From the NCBI RefSeq assembly GCF_007833165.1, contig NZ_VOBQ01000011.1, forward strand, positions 1-64,000: a stretch of 64,000 nt of DNA, read 5' to 3'. Under the pieces are notes generated by a model. The model ran no database searches, was not told the DNA's origin, and saw nothing but the letters and a program-made list of their open reading frames with translations. This DNA comes from Caenimonas sedimenti (lineage in GTDB: Bacteria; Pseudomonadota; Gammaproteobacteria; Burkholderiales; Burkholderiaceae_C). Below are positions 20,141 through 30,030 of the stretch, in pieces (the stretch's first letter is position 1; every line of letters begins with the position of its first letter). A program made the translations under genes and the position numbers.

Positions 20141-20910
20141 GACTGGCCCCGGGCCTCGCAATGGGCGCGACAGGCCTGGGCAAAGGCGCGCAGCGTGTTG
20201 TCGTAGAAGGGGTGCTGCTCGTGGCGCCATTCGGGGTGCCACTGCACGCCATAGGCGAAGGCGGTCGCGCTTTCCACGCGGACGCCCTCCACCAGGCCGT
20301 CCGGGGCGAGAGCTTCCGCGACCAGCCCGTTGCCGAGCCGGGCGATGCCCTGGCCATGCAGCGAATTCACGACGGCGCGCGTTCCCCCGGCCCAGCCCGC
20401 GAACGCACTGCCGGGCGTCAGGAGCACCTCATGGCGTTCGGCGAACTGGACGGCGAGGTCGGGGTCGTCGGGTTCCCGATGGTCCATCAGCCCGGGCTGC
20501 TCGTGCACCGTCTGGTGCAGGCTGCCGCCCAGGGCCACGTTCATCTCCTGGAGTCCCCGGCACACGCCGAAGAGCGGCACGCCCTGGCCCAGTGCGTCGC
20601 GGACGAGGCGCATGGTGAGGGCATCGCGCCGCGGATCCAGCAAGTCCGTCGGCAGGGCCGAAGCGCCGAAGTGCGCGGCATCGACGTTCGACGGCGAGCC
20701 GGTCAGCAAGACACCGTCCACCAGCGGCAGCAGGGCCTGGACGTCCTCCGCCGCCGCAAGCGGAAACAGGACCGGCTGGAGGCCGAGGGCCCTCACCGCC
20801 GCCGCGTAGCGGTCGGCGAGGACGGTGTAGCCGCCGGGGTCCGAGAGGTCGAGGTGCCGGTGACAGGCCGGCAGCCAGACCAGCGGCTTGACGCGGTCGC
20901 GCGCGATCAG
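20137..20910 (-). CDS. Class I glutamine amidotransferase-like protein (PuuD type), copy 2, non-ATG start
   Basis: This is a paralogue of the downstream copy, with TGSPSNVD, nucleophile loop GVCRGLQEMN and VQWHPEW. The obvious GTG at 20796 would remove the first strand. The frame stays open upstream and encodes KPLVWLPACHRH, which lines up with PCVWVVASHRE of copy 1. No ATG, GTG or TTG is in frame there. Initiation probably uses CTG (20910 or 20913) or ATC 20907, which sits 6 bases after GAGGG. The region overlaps the stop of the upstream lipoprotein gene. About 257 residues. Confidence 0.75.
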   Translation of the reverse strand: MIARDRVKPLVWLPACHRHLDLSDPGGYTVLADRYAAAVRALGLQPVLFPLAAAEDVQALLPLVDGVLLTGSPSNVDAAHFGASALPTDLLDPRRDALTMRLVRDALGQGVPLFGVCRGLQEMNVALGGSLHQTVHEQPGLMDHREPDDPDLAVQFAERHEVLLTPGSAFAGWAGGTRAVVNSLHGQGIARLGNGLVAEALAPDGLVEGVRVESATAFAYGVQWHPEWRHEQHPFYDNTLRAFAQACRAHCEARGQS

Positions 20911-21407
20911 CAGCCCTCGGGGCGATTGCCGCGCATCGGGATGCTGCCGGACAGGGTGATCGTCGCGCCCGTGCCCTGCGTGGAGGTCAGCGTCGCGCCG
21001 GTGTAGTCGATCTCGTTGTTGACCTTGTCGACGGCGGCCTGGGCGGTGCCCTGCAGGCGGAACTCGGTGCCGTTGATCGAGATGAACGTGACGCGCAGCT
21101 CGTTGGTGCCCGGGATGTAGCGGATGTCGCCGTCCATCAGGCGGCTGCTGCCGGTCTGCTGCAGGCCCGAGAAGCGGAAGCGGCAGGTTTCCGGATCGCC
21201 GCCGATGGGGTTGAACTTCTCGACGTCGTTGATCGAGACCGTGTTGCTCGAATACGTTCCGTTGAGGGCGGCCTCGGTGCCGGAGGCGACAGCGACCTGG
21301 GCGTTCAATGCGGACGGGAAGGGCTCGTTGTCGTCACCACCGCCGCAGGCGGACAGTGCGGCGGCAACCGCGACCAGGGCGAAAGAGCGGGCAGCAAATT
21401 TGTTCAT
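20907..21407 (-). CDS. Small lipoprotein of unknown function
   Basis: The 166-residue protein has a signal peptide and lipobox LSAC (cysteine 21), followed by a Gly/Asp linker. The mature part is beta-rich and ends in SIPMRGNRPEGC. ATG 21416 would add three residues; ATG 21407 is better placed. Its TGA overlaps the beginning of the amidotransferase gene, so the three minus-strand genes may form one transcript. No known family recognised. Confidence 0.72.
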   Translation of the reverse strand: MNKFAARSFALVAVAAALSACGGGDDNEPFPSALNAQVAVASGTEAALNGTYSSNTVSINDVEKFNPIGGDPETCRFRFSGLQQTGSSRLMDGDIRYIPGTNELRVTFISINGTEFRLQGTAQAAVDKVNNEIDYTGATLTSTQGTGATITLSGSIPMRGNRPEGC

Positions 21408-21546
21408 TCGAGGCAACCTCAGGTGTTCATGGGGAGCGCCAGAGTACGAACAGTCGAGGCACGGGTTTGCGGGAACCCGGGCCTACCTCGTGTCAGACAA
21501 ACCCACCGGTGGCTGTGGGTGGAAGCGCACGTCCGGCTGGGCTGCT

Positions 21547-24500
21547 TCAGCCGCGCGCCAGGACGGGGGCCAGCGCCACACCTGTGTGGGTGCCACGGGC
21601 CACCACGTCCTCCGGCGAGGCGGCTGCCACCACCTTGCCACCCGCCGTTCCGCCTTCCGGACCCAGGTCGATGACCCAGTCGGCTTCGGCGATCACGTCC
21701 AGGTCGTGCTCGATCACGACGACGCTGTGGCCGCCGTCCACCAGCCGGTGCAGCACGCGGATGAGTTTCTCGACATCGGACATGTGCAAGCCGACCGTGG
21801 GCTCGTCCAGCACGTAGAGGGTGTGTGGCGCCTTCTGGCCGCGCCGCGTCACGTCGTCGCGGACCTTGCTGAGCTCGGTCACCAGCTTGATGCGCTGGGC
21901 CTCGCCACCGGACAAGGTCGGCGATGGCTGCCCCAGGGTGAGGTATCCCAGGCCGACGTCGCGCAGCAACTGCAAGGGGTGGCTGATGTTGGGCATGGCC
22001 GAGAAGAACTCGACCGCCTCGTCCATCTCCATCTGCAGCACGTCGCCGATGTTCTTGCCGCGCCAGGTGACGGCGAGCGTCTCCGGGTTGAAACGCGCGC
22101 CACGGCAGGCTTCGCATGGCACTTTCACGTCGGGCAGGAAACTCATGGCGATGGTGCGCACGCCCTGGCCCTCGCACAGCGCGCAACGGCCCTCCCCGGT
22201 GTTGAAGGAGAAGCGGCCGGGCCCGTAACCGCGCGCGCGCGCCTCCAGCGTGTCGGCGAACAGTTTGCGGATGGTGTCCCAGAAGCCGATGTAGGTGGCG
22301 GGGCAGGAGCGCGGCGTCTTGCCAATGGGCGTCTGGTCGACTTCCAGCACGCGATCCACGGTCTGGTAGCCGTCCAGCGATTTGCAGCCCACCAGCGCGG
22401 GGCGCTTGCCGCGCTCGTCGGCATCGCGGCCGGCCTTGGTGGTGCGCTGCTGCACGATGGCCTGCACGTTCTGCAGCAAGACGTCGCGCGCCAGCGTCGA
22501 CTTGCCGGAACCGGACACACCGGTGACGACCACGAGGCGCTGCAGCGGAACGTTGACGTCGATGTCGTCGAGGTTGTGCAGGTCCGCGCCCCGCAGCTCC
22601 AGGCTGGGGATCTTGCGCGGCACGGCACGGCGCGCCTGCACCGGGTGCCGCATCGCATGCAGCAGGTAGCGGCCAGTCACGGATTCGCCGTCCGCCGAGA
22701 TGTCCGCGGCCTGGCCCTCCGCCACGACCCGGCCGCCGCGCTTGCCCGCGCCGGGGCCGATGTCGATGATGTGGTCCGCGCGGCGGATGGTGTCCTCGTC
22801 GTGTTCCACCACCACCAGCGTGTTGCCCTTGTCGCCCAGCTTGTGCAGCGCGTTCAGCAGGATCTGGTTGTCGCGTGCATGCAGGCCGATGGTGGGCTCG
22901 TCGAGCACGTAGCACACGCCCTGCAGGTTGGAGCCCAGTTGCGCGGCCAGGCGGATGCGCTGGGCCTCGCCGCCGGAGAGCGTGGGCGCGCCGCGGTCGA
23001 GGGTGAGGTACCCCAGGCCGACCTCCTCCAGGAACTCCAGCCGCGACTTGATCTCGGGGATCAGGTCGCGGGCGATGCCCTGCTCGCGCACGGACAGGAC
23101 ATCCGCCACCTGCAGGCTTTCGACCCAGCGCCGCACGTCTTTCACCGACAGCGAGGCGATGTCCGCAATCCCGGTCTTGTCGAAGCGCACCGCGCGCGCC
23201 TGGATGTTCAAGCGCGTGCCGTGGCAGGTCGAGCAGGCCTCGTCGGCCACGCCTTCCACTTCGGGCTCGGCGAAGGTCTGCTCGCGGCCCTTGTCCTCGG
23301 CCGCCACCAGCGTGTCGTCGAAAGCCTTGCGCTGGTCGCGGGTGAGGCGGACGCCGGTGCCCACGCAATCGGGACACCAGCCGTGCTTGCTGTTGTACGA
23401 GAACAGGCGCGGATCGAGCTCGGGATAGCTGGTCGCGCAGACCGGGCAGGCGCGCAGCGTGGAGAAGACTTCGATCTTGCCGATGCCGTCGTGCTTGCCT
23501 GAATGGAAGGCCGCCTTGAGGCCGTCGAGCGGCGCCAGCACGTGCAGGATGCCCTTGCCGTGCTCGAGGGCCGTCGCCAGCTTGGCACGCAGCAGTTCCT
23601 CGTTGGCCGGCGTGACGTCCAGGTCGCACACCGGCAGTTCGATCGTGTGCTCCTTGAAGCGGTCGATGCGCGGAAAGCCGGTGGTGGGCAGGAAGTTGCC
23701 GTCCACGCGCAGGTGCGTATAGCCACGCGGCCGCGCCCAGTCGGCCAGCTCGGTGTAGACGCCCTTGCGGTTCAGCACCAGCGGCGCCAGCAGGCCGATG
23801 TGCTGGCCGCGATAGCGCTTCATGATCTGCGCGACGATGCTGTCGGGTGTCTGTGGCCGGACTTCGGCGCCCTCGTTCACGCAGTGCTGCACGCCCAGCT
23901 TGACGTACAGCAGGCGCAGGAAGTGCCAGACCTCGGTGGTGGTACCCACGGTGGACTTGCGCCCGCCGCGCGAGAGCCGCTGCTCGATCGCCACCGTGGG
24001 CGGGATTCCGTACACCGCGTCGACTTCCGGCCGGCCGGCCGGCTGCACGATGCTGCGCGCGTACGCGTTGAGCGATTCCAGGTAGCGCCGCTGCCCTTCG
24101 TTGAACAGGATGTCGAAGGCCAGCGTCGATTTGCCCGAGCCGGACACGCCGGTGATCACGCTGAACTTGCCGTGCGGAATGTCGACGGTGAGGTTCTTGA
24201 GGTTGTGCTCCTTGGCGTTGACGATCTGGATGGCGTTCACGCGCAAATTGGGGTCAGATTCCGATTTCGGCGTCGGTTCGTGCGCCAGCAGATGCGTGCC
24301 CAGGGTCGCGTCATAGTCCCGCAGCGCCTTGGCGGTGTGCGAGGTCGGATGCTGCTTCACATCCTCCGGCGGGCCTTCGGCGACCAACAGGCCGCCCTCG
24401 TCACCACCTTCAGGGCCCAGGTCCACCAGCCAGTCGGCCGCGCGGATCACGTCGAGGTTGTGCTCGATGACGATCAGCGAATGTCCCGCCTCCAGCAGCT

Positions 24501-27270
24501 TGCGCAGCGCGCGCATCAGCTTGGCGATGTCGTCGAAGTGCAGGCCCGTGGTGGGCTCGTCGAACAGGAACAGCGTGCCCTTGGTCGCCTTGGCCTGGCG
24601 GCTCGAAGTCGCGTCGCGCGCGGCTTGCGCCAGGAACCCCGCGAGCTTGAGGCGCTGCGATTCGCCGCCGGACAGCGTGGGCACGGGCTGCCCCAGCTTC
24701 ACGTATTCCAGGCCGACATCCACGATCGGCTGCAGCGCACGGATGACGTCACGGTCATTGGCGAACAGTGCCGCGGCTTCGCTGACCGTGAGGTCCAGCA
24801 CATCGGCCACGTTCATCCGGCGTGGGTGGAGGGCGCCGATCGGCTGCCGGTCGATCGTCACTTCGAGGATCTCCGGCCGGTAGCGCTTGCCGTCGCAATC
24901 GGGGCAGCGCAGGTAGACGTCGGAGAGGAACTGCATCTCGACGTGCTCGTAGCCCGAGCCGCCGCAGGTGGGGCAACGGCCGTCGCCCGAGTTGAAGCTG
25001 AACTTGGACCCCGTGTAGCCGCGCTGCCGCGCCAGCGGCGCCGTCGCGAAGATCTCGCGCAGCGAATCCCAGGCGCCCACGTAGCTCACGGGATTGGAGC
25101 GCGCCGTCTTGCCGATGGGCGACTGGTTCACGAACACGACGTCGCTCAGGTGGTCGGCGCCCAGCAGCCGGTCGTGCGCACCCGCCGACTCCGTCGCGCG
25201 GCCGAAGTAGCGCAGCAGCGCCGGCGCCAGGATGTCCTGGATCAGGCTGGACTTGCCCGAGCCGGAGACGCCGGTCACGCACACCAGGCGCTGCAGCGGG
25301 AACTCGATCGACACATCGCGCAGGTTGTGCTCGCGCGCGCCTTCCAGCACCAGCCGCGGCGTCGCGTCGGTCACGGCGCGCTTGAAGCCCATGCCCACGT
25401 GCTTGCGCGCGCCCAGGTAGGCGCCGGTCAGCGTGTCGGCATGGCGCAGGTCATTCGTGGTGCCGTCGAAGACGATCTGGCCGCCGCGCTCGCCCGGGCC
25501 CGGGCCCATGTCGATGATGCGGTCGGCGGCCATCATCACCGCCGGATCGTGCTCCACCACCACCAACGTGTTGCCGGCGTCACGCAGCCGCTGCATGGCC
25601 TGGGTGATGCGGTGCATGTCGCGCGGATGCAGGCCGATGCTGGGTTCGTCCAGCACGAACAGCGTGTTCACCAGCGAGGTGCCGAGCGCCGTGGTCAGGT
25701 TGATCCGCTGCACCTCGCCGCCTGACAGCGTGCGGCTCTGGCGATCCAGCGTCAGGTAGCCGATGCCGACGTCCGACAGGTACTTGAGGCGGGTGTGGAT
25801 CTCCTCGAACAGCATCTTCAGCGCCTGCAGGTCGCCGGTGCCGGCATGCGCCTCGGCCTCCGGCTCCACCTGCGCGAAGAACTTGCGCAGCCGCGCGATC
25901 GGCATGAGCATCAGGTCGTGCAGGCTCAGGCCGGGCAGGGCTTCGAGCTGTTCGCGCGACCATTGCACGCCGGCGGGCATGAAGCGCTTCTCCGGCGGCA
26001 AGCCGACGTCGGCGTCTTGCTTGCTGCCGAGGCGCCACAACAGCGGTTCATGCTTCAGCCGCGCGCCCTTGCAGGTTTCGCAGGGCGTGTAGCTGCGGTA
26101 CTTGGACAGCAGCACGCGGATGTGCATCTTGTACGCCTTGCTCTCCAGGTACTGGAAGAAGCGCTTGATGCCGTACCACTGCTTGTTCCACTGGCCCTCC
26201 TTGTAGCCGGGCGTGCCGTTGATCACCCAGCCCTGCTGCTCGGGCGTGAGCTTGTACCAGGGCGTGTCGCGCGGGACGCCGGCCGCTTCGGCGTGCCGCA
26301 TCATGTCGTCCTGCGATTCGGACCAGGCGGGCGTGGAGAAGATCTTGATCGCGCCGGCGCGCAACGTGAGCTTGTCGTTGGGGATGACCAGGTTGTAGTC
26401 GACGCCGATCACCCGGCCGAAGCCGCGGCAGACCTCGCAGGCCCCCACCGGCGAGTTGAACGAGAACATCGACGGGACCGGATCCGCATAGCGGATGTCG
26501 CTGTCGGGGCAATGCAGGCCGGTGGAGAACTTCCAGGTCAAATAATTGGAATCTGACCCCAATTCTTGGGCGTAGACGGTGAGCCGTCCCGCGCCGCGCT
26601 TCAAGGCCACTTCGATGGCTTCGATCGCCCGGATCTTCTCCGTGCCCTGGATGCGGAAGCGGTCGGCCACGACGTCCAGCACCTTGCGCGGACCCGTGGG
26701 CGTGGCCACCTCGCGCTCGGCATGGACGCGCGTGAAGCCGCTGGCCGCCAGCCACTGCTCGACTTCCTCGGGCGTCGTCCCCCCCGGCAATTCCACCGGG
26801 AACGTCACCACCAGGCGCGGATCGCCCTCTTTCGTCCGCGCCATCAACTGCTCGTAGATCGTCTCGGGCGAGTCGTGCCGCACCGGCAGCGCCGTCTGCT
26901 TGTCGAACAACTGGGCGGCTCGCGCGAACAACAGCTTCAGGTGGTCGTTCAGCTCCGTCATCGTCCCGACGGTCGAGCGCGAGGAGCGCACCGGATTGGT
27001 CTGGTCGATGGCAATGGCGGGCGGCACGCCTTCCACGCGGTCGACTGCCGGCTTGTCCATGCGGTCGAGGAACTGCCGCGCATAGGCGGAGAACGTCTCG
27101 ACGTAGCGGCGCTGGCCCTCCGCGTAGAGCGTGTCGAACACCAGGCTGGACTTGCCGGAGCCGCTGGGCCCCGTGACCACCGTCAGCTCCCCGGTGCGCA
27201 GGTCGAGATCGAGGTTCTTGAGGTTGTGCTGTCTGGCGCCGCGGATGCGGATGGAACCCTGCTGGGACAT
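21547..27270 (-). CDS. uvrA: Double-length excinuclease ABC subunit A (tandem UvrA)
   Basis: At 1907 residues this is about twice the usual 940-950 of UvrA. It holds two UvrA units in tandem (about 1-985 and 990-1907), giving four Walker A motifs near residues 34, 667, 1042 and 1585 and four LSGGE signatures. In unit 1 the first zinc module is degraded (CPDS where CxxC is expected), while unit 2 keeps CPVC...CPDC. UvrA loads UvrB at DNA damage, normally as a dimer; this protein could act as a covalent pseudo-dimer. Two copies of a 17-bp repeat interrupt it in frame, near residues 238 and 1005. Confidence 0.94.
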   Translation of the reverse strand: MSQQGSIRIRGARQHNLKNLDLDLRTGELTVVTGPSGSGKSSLVFDTLYAEGQRRYVETFSAYARQFLDRMDKPAVDRVEGVPPAIAIDQTNPVRSSRSTVGTMTELNDHLKLLFARAAQLFDKQTALPVRHDSPETIYEQLMARTKEGDPRLVVTFPVELPGGTTPEEVEQWLAASGFTRVHAEREVATPTGPRKVLDVVADRFRIQGTEKIRAIEAIEVALKRGAGRLTVYAQELGSDSNYLTWKFSTGLHCPDSDIRYADPVPSMFSFNSPVGACEVCRGFGRVIGVDYNLVIPNDKLTLRAGAIKIFSTPAWSESQDDMMRHAEAAGVPRDTPWYKLTPEQQGWVINGTPGYKEGQWNKQWYGIKRFFQYLESKAYKMHIRVLLSKYRSYTPCETCKGARLKHEPLLWRLGSKQDADVGLPPEKRFMPAGVQWSREQLEALPGLSLHDLMLMPIARLRKFFAQVEPEAEAHAGTGDLQALKMLFEEIHTRLKYLSDVGIGYLTLDRQSRTLSGGEVQRINLTTALGTSLVNTLFVLDEPSIGLHPRDMHRITQAMQRLRDAGNTLVVVEHDPAVMMAADRIIDMGPGPGERGGQIVFDGTTNDLRHADTLTGAYLGARKHVGMGFKRAVTDATPRLVLEGAREHNLRDVSIEFPLQRLVCVTGVSGSGKSSLIQDILAPALLRYFGRATESAGAHDRLLGADHLSDVVFVNQSPIGKTARSNPVSYVGAWDSLREIFATAPLARQRGYTGSKFSFNSGDGRCPTCGGSGYEHVEMQFLSDVYLRCPDCDGKRYRPEILEVTIDRQPIGALHPRRMNVADVLDLTVSEAAALFANDRDVIRALQPIVDVGLEYVKLGQPVPTLSGGESQRLKLAGFLAQAARDATSSRQAKATKGTLFLFDEPTTGLHFDDIAKLMRALRKLLEAGHSLIVIEHNLDVIRAADWLVDLGPEGGDEGGLLVAEGPPEDVKQHPTSHTAKALRDYDATLGTHLLAHEPTPKSESDPNLRVNAIQIVNAKEHNLKNLTVDIPHGKFSVITGVSGSGKSTLAFDILFNEGQRRYLESLNAYARSIVQPAGRPEVDAVYGIPPTVAIEQRLSRGGRKSTVGTTTEVWHFLRLLYVKLGVQHCVNEGAEVRPQTPDSIVAQIMKRYRGQHIGLLAPLVLNRKGVYTELADWARPRGYTHLRVDGNFLPTTGFPRIDRFKEHTIELPVCDLDVTPANEELLRAKLATALEHGKGILHVLAPLDGLKAAFHSGKHDGIGKIEVFSTLRACPVCATSYPELDPRLFSYNSKHGWCPDCVGTGVRLTRDQRKAFDDTLVAAEDKGREQTFAEPEVEGVADEACSTCHGTRLNIQARAVRFDKTGIADIASLSVKDVRRWVESLQVADVLSVREQGIARDLIPEIKSRLEFLEEVGLGYLTLDRGAPTLSGGEAQRIRLAAQLGSNLQGVCYVLDEPTIGLHARDNQILLNALHKLGDKGNTLVVVEHDEDTIRRADHIIDIGPGAGKRGGRVVAEGQAADISADGESVTGRYLLHAMRHPVQARRAVPRKIPSLELRGADLHNLDDIDVNVPLQRLVVVTGVSGSGKSTLARDVLLQNVQAIVQQRTTKAGRDADERGKRPALVGCKSLDGYQTVDRVLEVDQTPIGKTPRSCPATYIGFWDTIRKLFADTLEARARGYGPGRFSFNTGEGRCALCEGQGVRTIAMSFLPDVKVPCEACRGARFNPETLAVTWRGKNIGDVLQMEMDEAVEFFSAMPNISHPLQLLRDVGLGYLTLGQPSPTLSGGEAQRIKLVTELSKVRDDVTRRGQKAPHTLYVLDEPTVGLHMSDVEKLIRVLHRLVDGGHSVVVIEHDLDVIAEADWVIDLGPEGGTAGGKVVAAASPEDVVARGTHTGVALAPVLARG
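24246..24262 (+). repeat. 17-bp repeat inside uvrA, copy A
   Basis: AATTGGGGTCAGATTCC is an exact 17-base match, in opposite orientation, to 26548-26564. It falls in the linker between the two UvrA units and is translated on the minus strand as part of SESDPNLR. Its A+T content is well above that of the surrounding gene, which suggests an inserted word and not native coding sequence. Confidence 0.85.
26548..26564 (-). repeat. 17-bp repeat inside uvrA, copy B
   Basis: This is the reverse complement of 24246-24262, about 2.3 kb away, and is translated as part of GSDSNYLT in a loop before the degraded zinc module of UvrA unit 1. The flanking bases (AATT on one side, AATTC on the other) extend its A+T-rich look. 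The reading frame is kept. Confidence 0.85.
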
Positions 27271-27430
27271 GGAGGACTTCGGAAGAGGAGGCCCGACATT
27301 CTAGGGACGCGGCCCTGCCAGCTTCTGTCATGGGGGATTGGCAGACGTCCTACCGCCCGAGTGGGTGAATTCCTACACATCCGTGCGCCAGTCGGCGCCT
27401 AGATTGGGCGACCCTCCCGCCAAACCGACC

Positions 27431-27754
27431 ATGGCCGCCTGGACCCAATGGCTTTCGAGCCAGCTTGACCTGCCGCACATCTCCTCTCCACCCGCCGGTG
27501 TGGAGACCGTGCGGCAACAGGTGCTGTCCATCCTGGACGACTGCGAGGGCGTGGAATGCGACCGCTTGCGCTGGCGGCTGCACACGGCCGAATGCGCGCA
27601 GGATCTCTGGATGCTGCGCGGTCCCATCTTCCAGGTGGTGGCCAGCCAGCATTGCCAGTCGCTCGCCACCGACCGCCTCAACGAGCTGGCACCGGCCTTC
27701 CAGGAAATCCTGCCGCGCACGATGGTCGCACGGGTCAGGAATTCCTGGGCCTGA
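27431..27754 (+). CDS. Hypothetical protein
   Basis: The 107-residue soluble, mostly helical protein has three cysteines (DDCEGVEC and ECAQDL) and a conserved-looking central RLRWRLHTAECAQDLWMLRGPIF segment when read in two parts. ATG 27431 was chosen; an upstream in-frame start at 27338 would add 31 residues without a ribosome site. It is divergent from uvrA and convergent with the next small membrane gene. No function recognised. Confidence 0.65.
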   Translation: MAAWTQWLSSQLDLPHISSPPAGVETVRQQVLSILDDCEGVECDRLRWRLHTAECAQDLWMLRGPIFQVVASQHCQSLATDRLNELAPAFQEILPRTMVARVRNSWA

Positions 27755-27760
27755 AACCCT

Positions 27761-27925
27761 TTAGTGCTTGACCGCGGAAGCGGCGCCGGATGCAGCGGCC
27801 GCCGGCGCATGCACGGCATCGGCCCCATGCTTCTCGCCGCCCATGTCGATCTGGTCGCCACCCTTGAAGATGACGAACAGGGCGAGGGCGGCAAAAGCGA
27901 TGAAGCCGACGGCAATCTTCCACAT
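27761..27925 (-). CDS. Small single-pass membrane protein
   Basis: The 54-residue protein has an N-terminal transmembrane helix (about 4-21, WKIAVGFIAFAALALFVIF) and a polar tail with an Ala-rich end. The GGAGAC ribosome site is well spaced from ATG 27925, which is preferred over 27961. It lies just after the transporter gene and its hairpin. Function unknown; similar short proteins often accompany transporters. Confidence 0.7.
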   Translation of the reverse strand: MWKIAVGFIAFAALALFVIFKGGDQIDMGGEKHGADAVHAPAAAASGAASAVKH

Positions 27926-27960
27926 GGCAATGTCTCCTGGAGGCTGTTGAGTTCTGGCCA

Positions 27961-27986
27961 AAGCGCCCTGGCGGGCCAGGGCGCTT
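27961..27986 (-). terminator. Hairpin terminator after the MHS transporter gene
   Basis: A perfect 11-bp GC-rich stem (27961-27971 with 27976-27986) closes a 4-base loop. On the minus strand the stem is followed by TTT within GCGCTTTGG, a short U-run. It starts 17 bases beyond the transporter stop and probably ends or attenuates its transcript before the small membrane gene. Confidence 0.7.
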
Positions 27987-28002
27987 CAGTCAGACTTCGG
28001 CA

Positions 28003-29667
28003 TCAATCCTTGGCATAGATGTCGACGTCCTTGGTTTCCTTGATGAACAGCGTGCCGATCACGAACGTGGCGGCGGCGATGATGATCGGGTACCAGAGGC
28101 CGTTGTACATGTTACCGGTCTGCGCCACGATGGCGAAGGCCGTGGTGGGCAGCAGGCCGCCGAACCAGCCGTTGCCGATGTGGTACGGCAGGCTCATCGA
28201 GGTGTAGCGGATGCGCGTGGGGAACATCTCCACCAGCATGGCGGCGATCGGGCCGTAGACCATGGTCACCAGGAGCACCAGGTAGCTGAGGATGACGACG
28301 ATCATGAACTTGTCCATCTTGGCCGGGTCCGCCTTGGCCGGATAGCCGGCAGCCTTCAGCGCATCCGCCACGCCCTTCTTGAAGGCTGCGTCCTGCTTCT
28401 TCGCCTCGTCAGCCGGCAGGCCCTTGCTGCTGTAGCCCGGGATCACGGTCTCGCCCACCTTGATGGAGGCGGCGGTGCCGGGGGCGGCAACGGCATTCTC
28501 GTAGCTCACGGAGGCACCGGCCAGCACCTGCTTGGCGATGTCGCAGGAGCTGGTGAACTTCACGGTGCCGGTCGGGTTGAACTGGAACGAGCACTCGTTG
28601 GGGTCGGCCGTGACGACGACCTTGTTCTTCTGCTGGGCGGCGTGCAGGTCCGGGTTGGCGGCCTTGGTCAGCGCCTCGAACACCGGGAAGTACGTCAGCG
28701 CGGCCAGCAGGCAGCCCGCCATGATGATCGGCTTGCGGCCGATCTTGTCGGAGAGCGAGCCGAAGACGATGAAGAAAGGCGTGCCGATCAGGAGCGAAAT
28801 GGCGACCAGGATGTTGGCGGTGGAAGCGTCGACCTTGAGCGCCTGCGTCAGGAAGAACAGCGCGTAGAACTGGCCCGAATACCACACCACGGCCTGGCCG
28901 GCGGTGAGGCCGATCAGCGCCAGGATCACGATCTTCAGGTTCTTCCACTGGCCGAACGATTCGGTCAGCGGCGCCTTGGACGTCTTGCCCTCGGCCTTCA
29001 TCTTCTGGAAGGCCGGCGACTCGTTCATCGACAGGCGGATCCACACCGAGATGGCCAGCAGGAAGATGGACACCAGGAACGGAATGCGCCAGCCCCAGTC
29101 ACCGAAGGCCGCTTCGCCGATCAGCGTGCGCGTGCCCAGGATGACCATCAGGGACAGGAACAGGCCCAGGGTGGCCGTGGTCTGGATCCAGGCCGTGTAG
29201 GCCCCGCGCTTGCCGTGCGGCGAGTGCTCCGCCACATAGGTGGCCGCGCCGCCGTATTCACCGCCGAGCGCCAGGCCCTGCAGCAGGCGCAACGCGATCA
29301 GGATGACCGGCGCCGCGACGCCGATGCTGGCGTAGGTGGGCAGGATGCCGACGATGAAGGTCGACAGGCCCATGATCAGGATGGTGACCAGGAAGGTGTA
29401 CTTGCGCCCGATCATGTCGCCCAGGCGGCCGAAGAAGATGGCGCCGAACGGCCGCACGATGAAGCCGGCCGCGAACGCCAGCAGCGCGAAGATGAACGCC
29501 GAGCCGGCATCGAGGCCGGAGAAGAACTGCTTCGCGATGATCGCGGCGAGCGAGCCGTAGAGGTAAAAGTCGTACCACTCGAACACGGTGCCTAGCGACG
29601 AGGCGAAGATGACCTTCTTTTCCTCGGGCGTCATGGGCCGGTTCTCGGCCACTGCTGCGGATGCCAT
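28003..29667 (-). CDS. MHS-family MFS transporter (metabolite:H+ symporter) with large inserted loop
   Basis: The 554-residue, twelve-helix transporter has the MHS signature FEWYDFYLYG near the start, the GRLGDMIGRKYTF loop and a second SDKIGRKP loop, as in ProP/KgtP/ShiA-type organic acid or betaine carriers. About 115-125 residues are inserted between helices 8 and 9 (roughly 345-465). They contain two cysteines (NECSF, SSCDI) and charged helices, whereas family members usually have 420-450 residues. ATG 29667 follows GAGGAGA. The substrate cannot be told from sequence. Confidence 0.9.
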   Translation of the reverse strand: MASAAVAENRPMTPEEKKVIFASSLGTVFEWYDFYLYGSLAAIIAKQFFSGLDAGSAFIFALLAFAAGFIVRPFGAIFFGRLGDMIGRKYTFLVTILIMGLSTFIVGILPTYASIGVAAPVILIALRLLQGLALGGEYGGAATYVAEHSPHGKRGAYTAWIQTTATLGLFLSLMVILGTRTLIGEAAFGDWGWRIPFLVSIFLLAISVWIRLSMNESPAFQKMKAEGKTSKAPLTESFGQWKNLKIVILALIGLTAGQAVVWYSGQFYALFFLTQALKVDASTANILVAISLLIGTPFFIVFGSLSDKIGRKPIIMAGCLLAALTYFPVFEALTKAANPDLHAAQQKNKVVVTADPNECSFQFNPTGTVKFTSSCDIAKQVLAGASVSYENAVAAPGTAASIKVGETVIPGYSSKGLPADEAKKQDAAFKKGVADALKAAGYPAKADPAKMDKFMIVVILSYLVLLVTMVYGPIAAMLVEMFPTRIRYTSMSLPYHIGNGWFGGLLPTTAFAIVAQTGNMYNGLWYPIIIAAATFVIGTLFIKETKDVDIYAKD

Positions 29668-30030
29668 GTGTTGTCTCCTCGAAGGGGTTGATCGCATCCG
29701 GGACTGGATGCTGGCAACCTGGATTCTTGGAGATGGCTCTGACCCCCCTCTGACGCGAAACCAACATGTTCTTGCGCGAAGCCAACGGGGCCTTGCATGA
29801 AACTGAACGCGCTCTGACGGATTAGGGTGAAACCCAGGGCTGTCGTTTCACGATGGAAGATGAGGGCGATCTGTAACGCCAACGCACGGTCTGTGACGAG
29901 AAGAGCAGGCGCGTGAACACATGTCACTCCGCCTTCCGTTGGCGACCGTTCGGCGCCCTTTCATCGGCGCGCGATGTCCTCCCGTGACACAAACGGATGA
30001 CACTTCGCGGCCGAACAAGGAGCAGCAAGA
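29668..30030. other. Intergenic region between divergent transporter and TTG-start gene
   Basis: These 363 bases carry no convincing gene. They hold the GAGGAGA ribosome site of the transporter at the left and a perfect AAGGAG (30017-30022) for the next gene at the right. Several scattered CTCTGACG/CTGACC words occur (29737-29820) but no clean inverted repeat. Both promoters must lie here; I could not place them with confidence. Confidence 0.6.

Noticed and set aside
23503-25725. 740-codon plus-strand open frame opposite uvrA
   Set aside because: It mirrors the conserved UvrA codons and shows no protein-like features.
24246-26564. Composite transposon bounded by the 17-bp inverted repeats
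   Set aside because: The DNA between the repeats is continuous, in-frame UvrA sequence with all motifs, so no element is inserted as a unit.
21547-27270. Two adjacent uvrA genes or an assembly duplication
   Set aside because: The frame is continuous with no stop, and the two units differ throughout, so this is a genuine fused protein and not a duplicated assembly segment.
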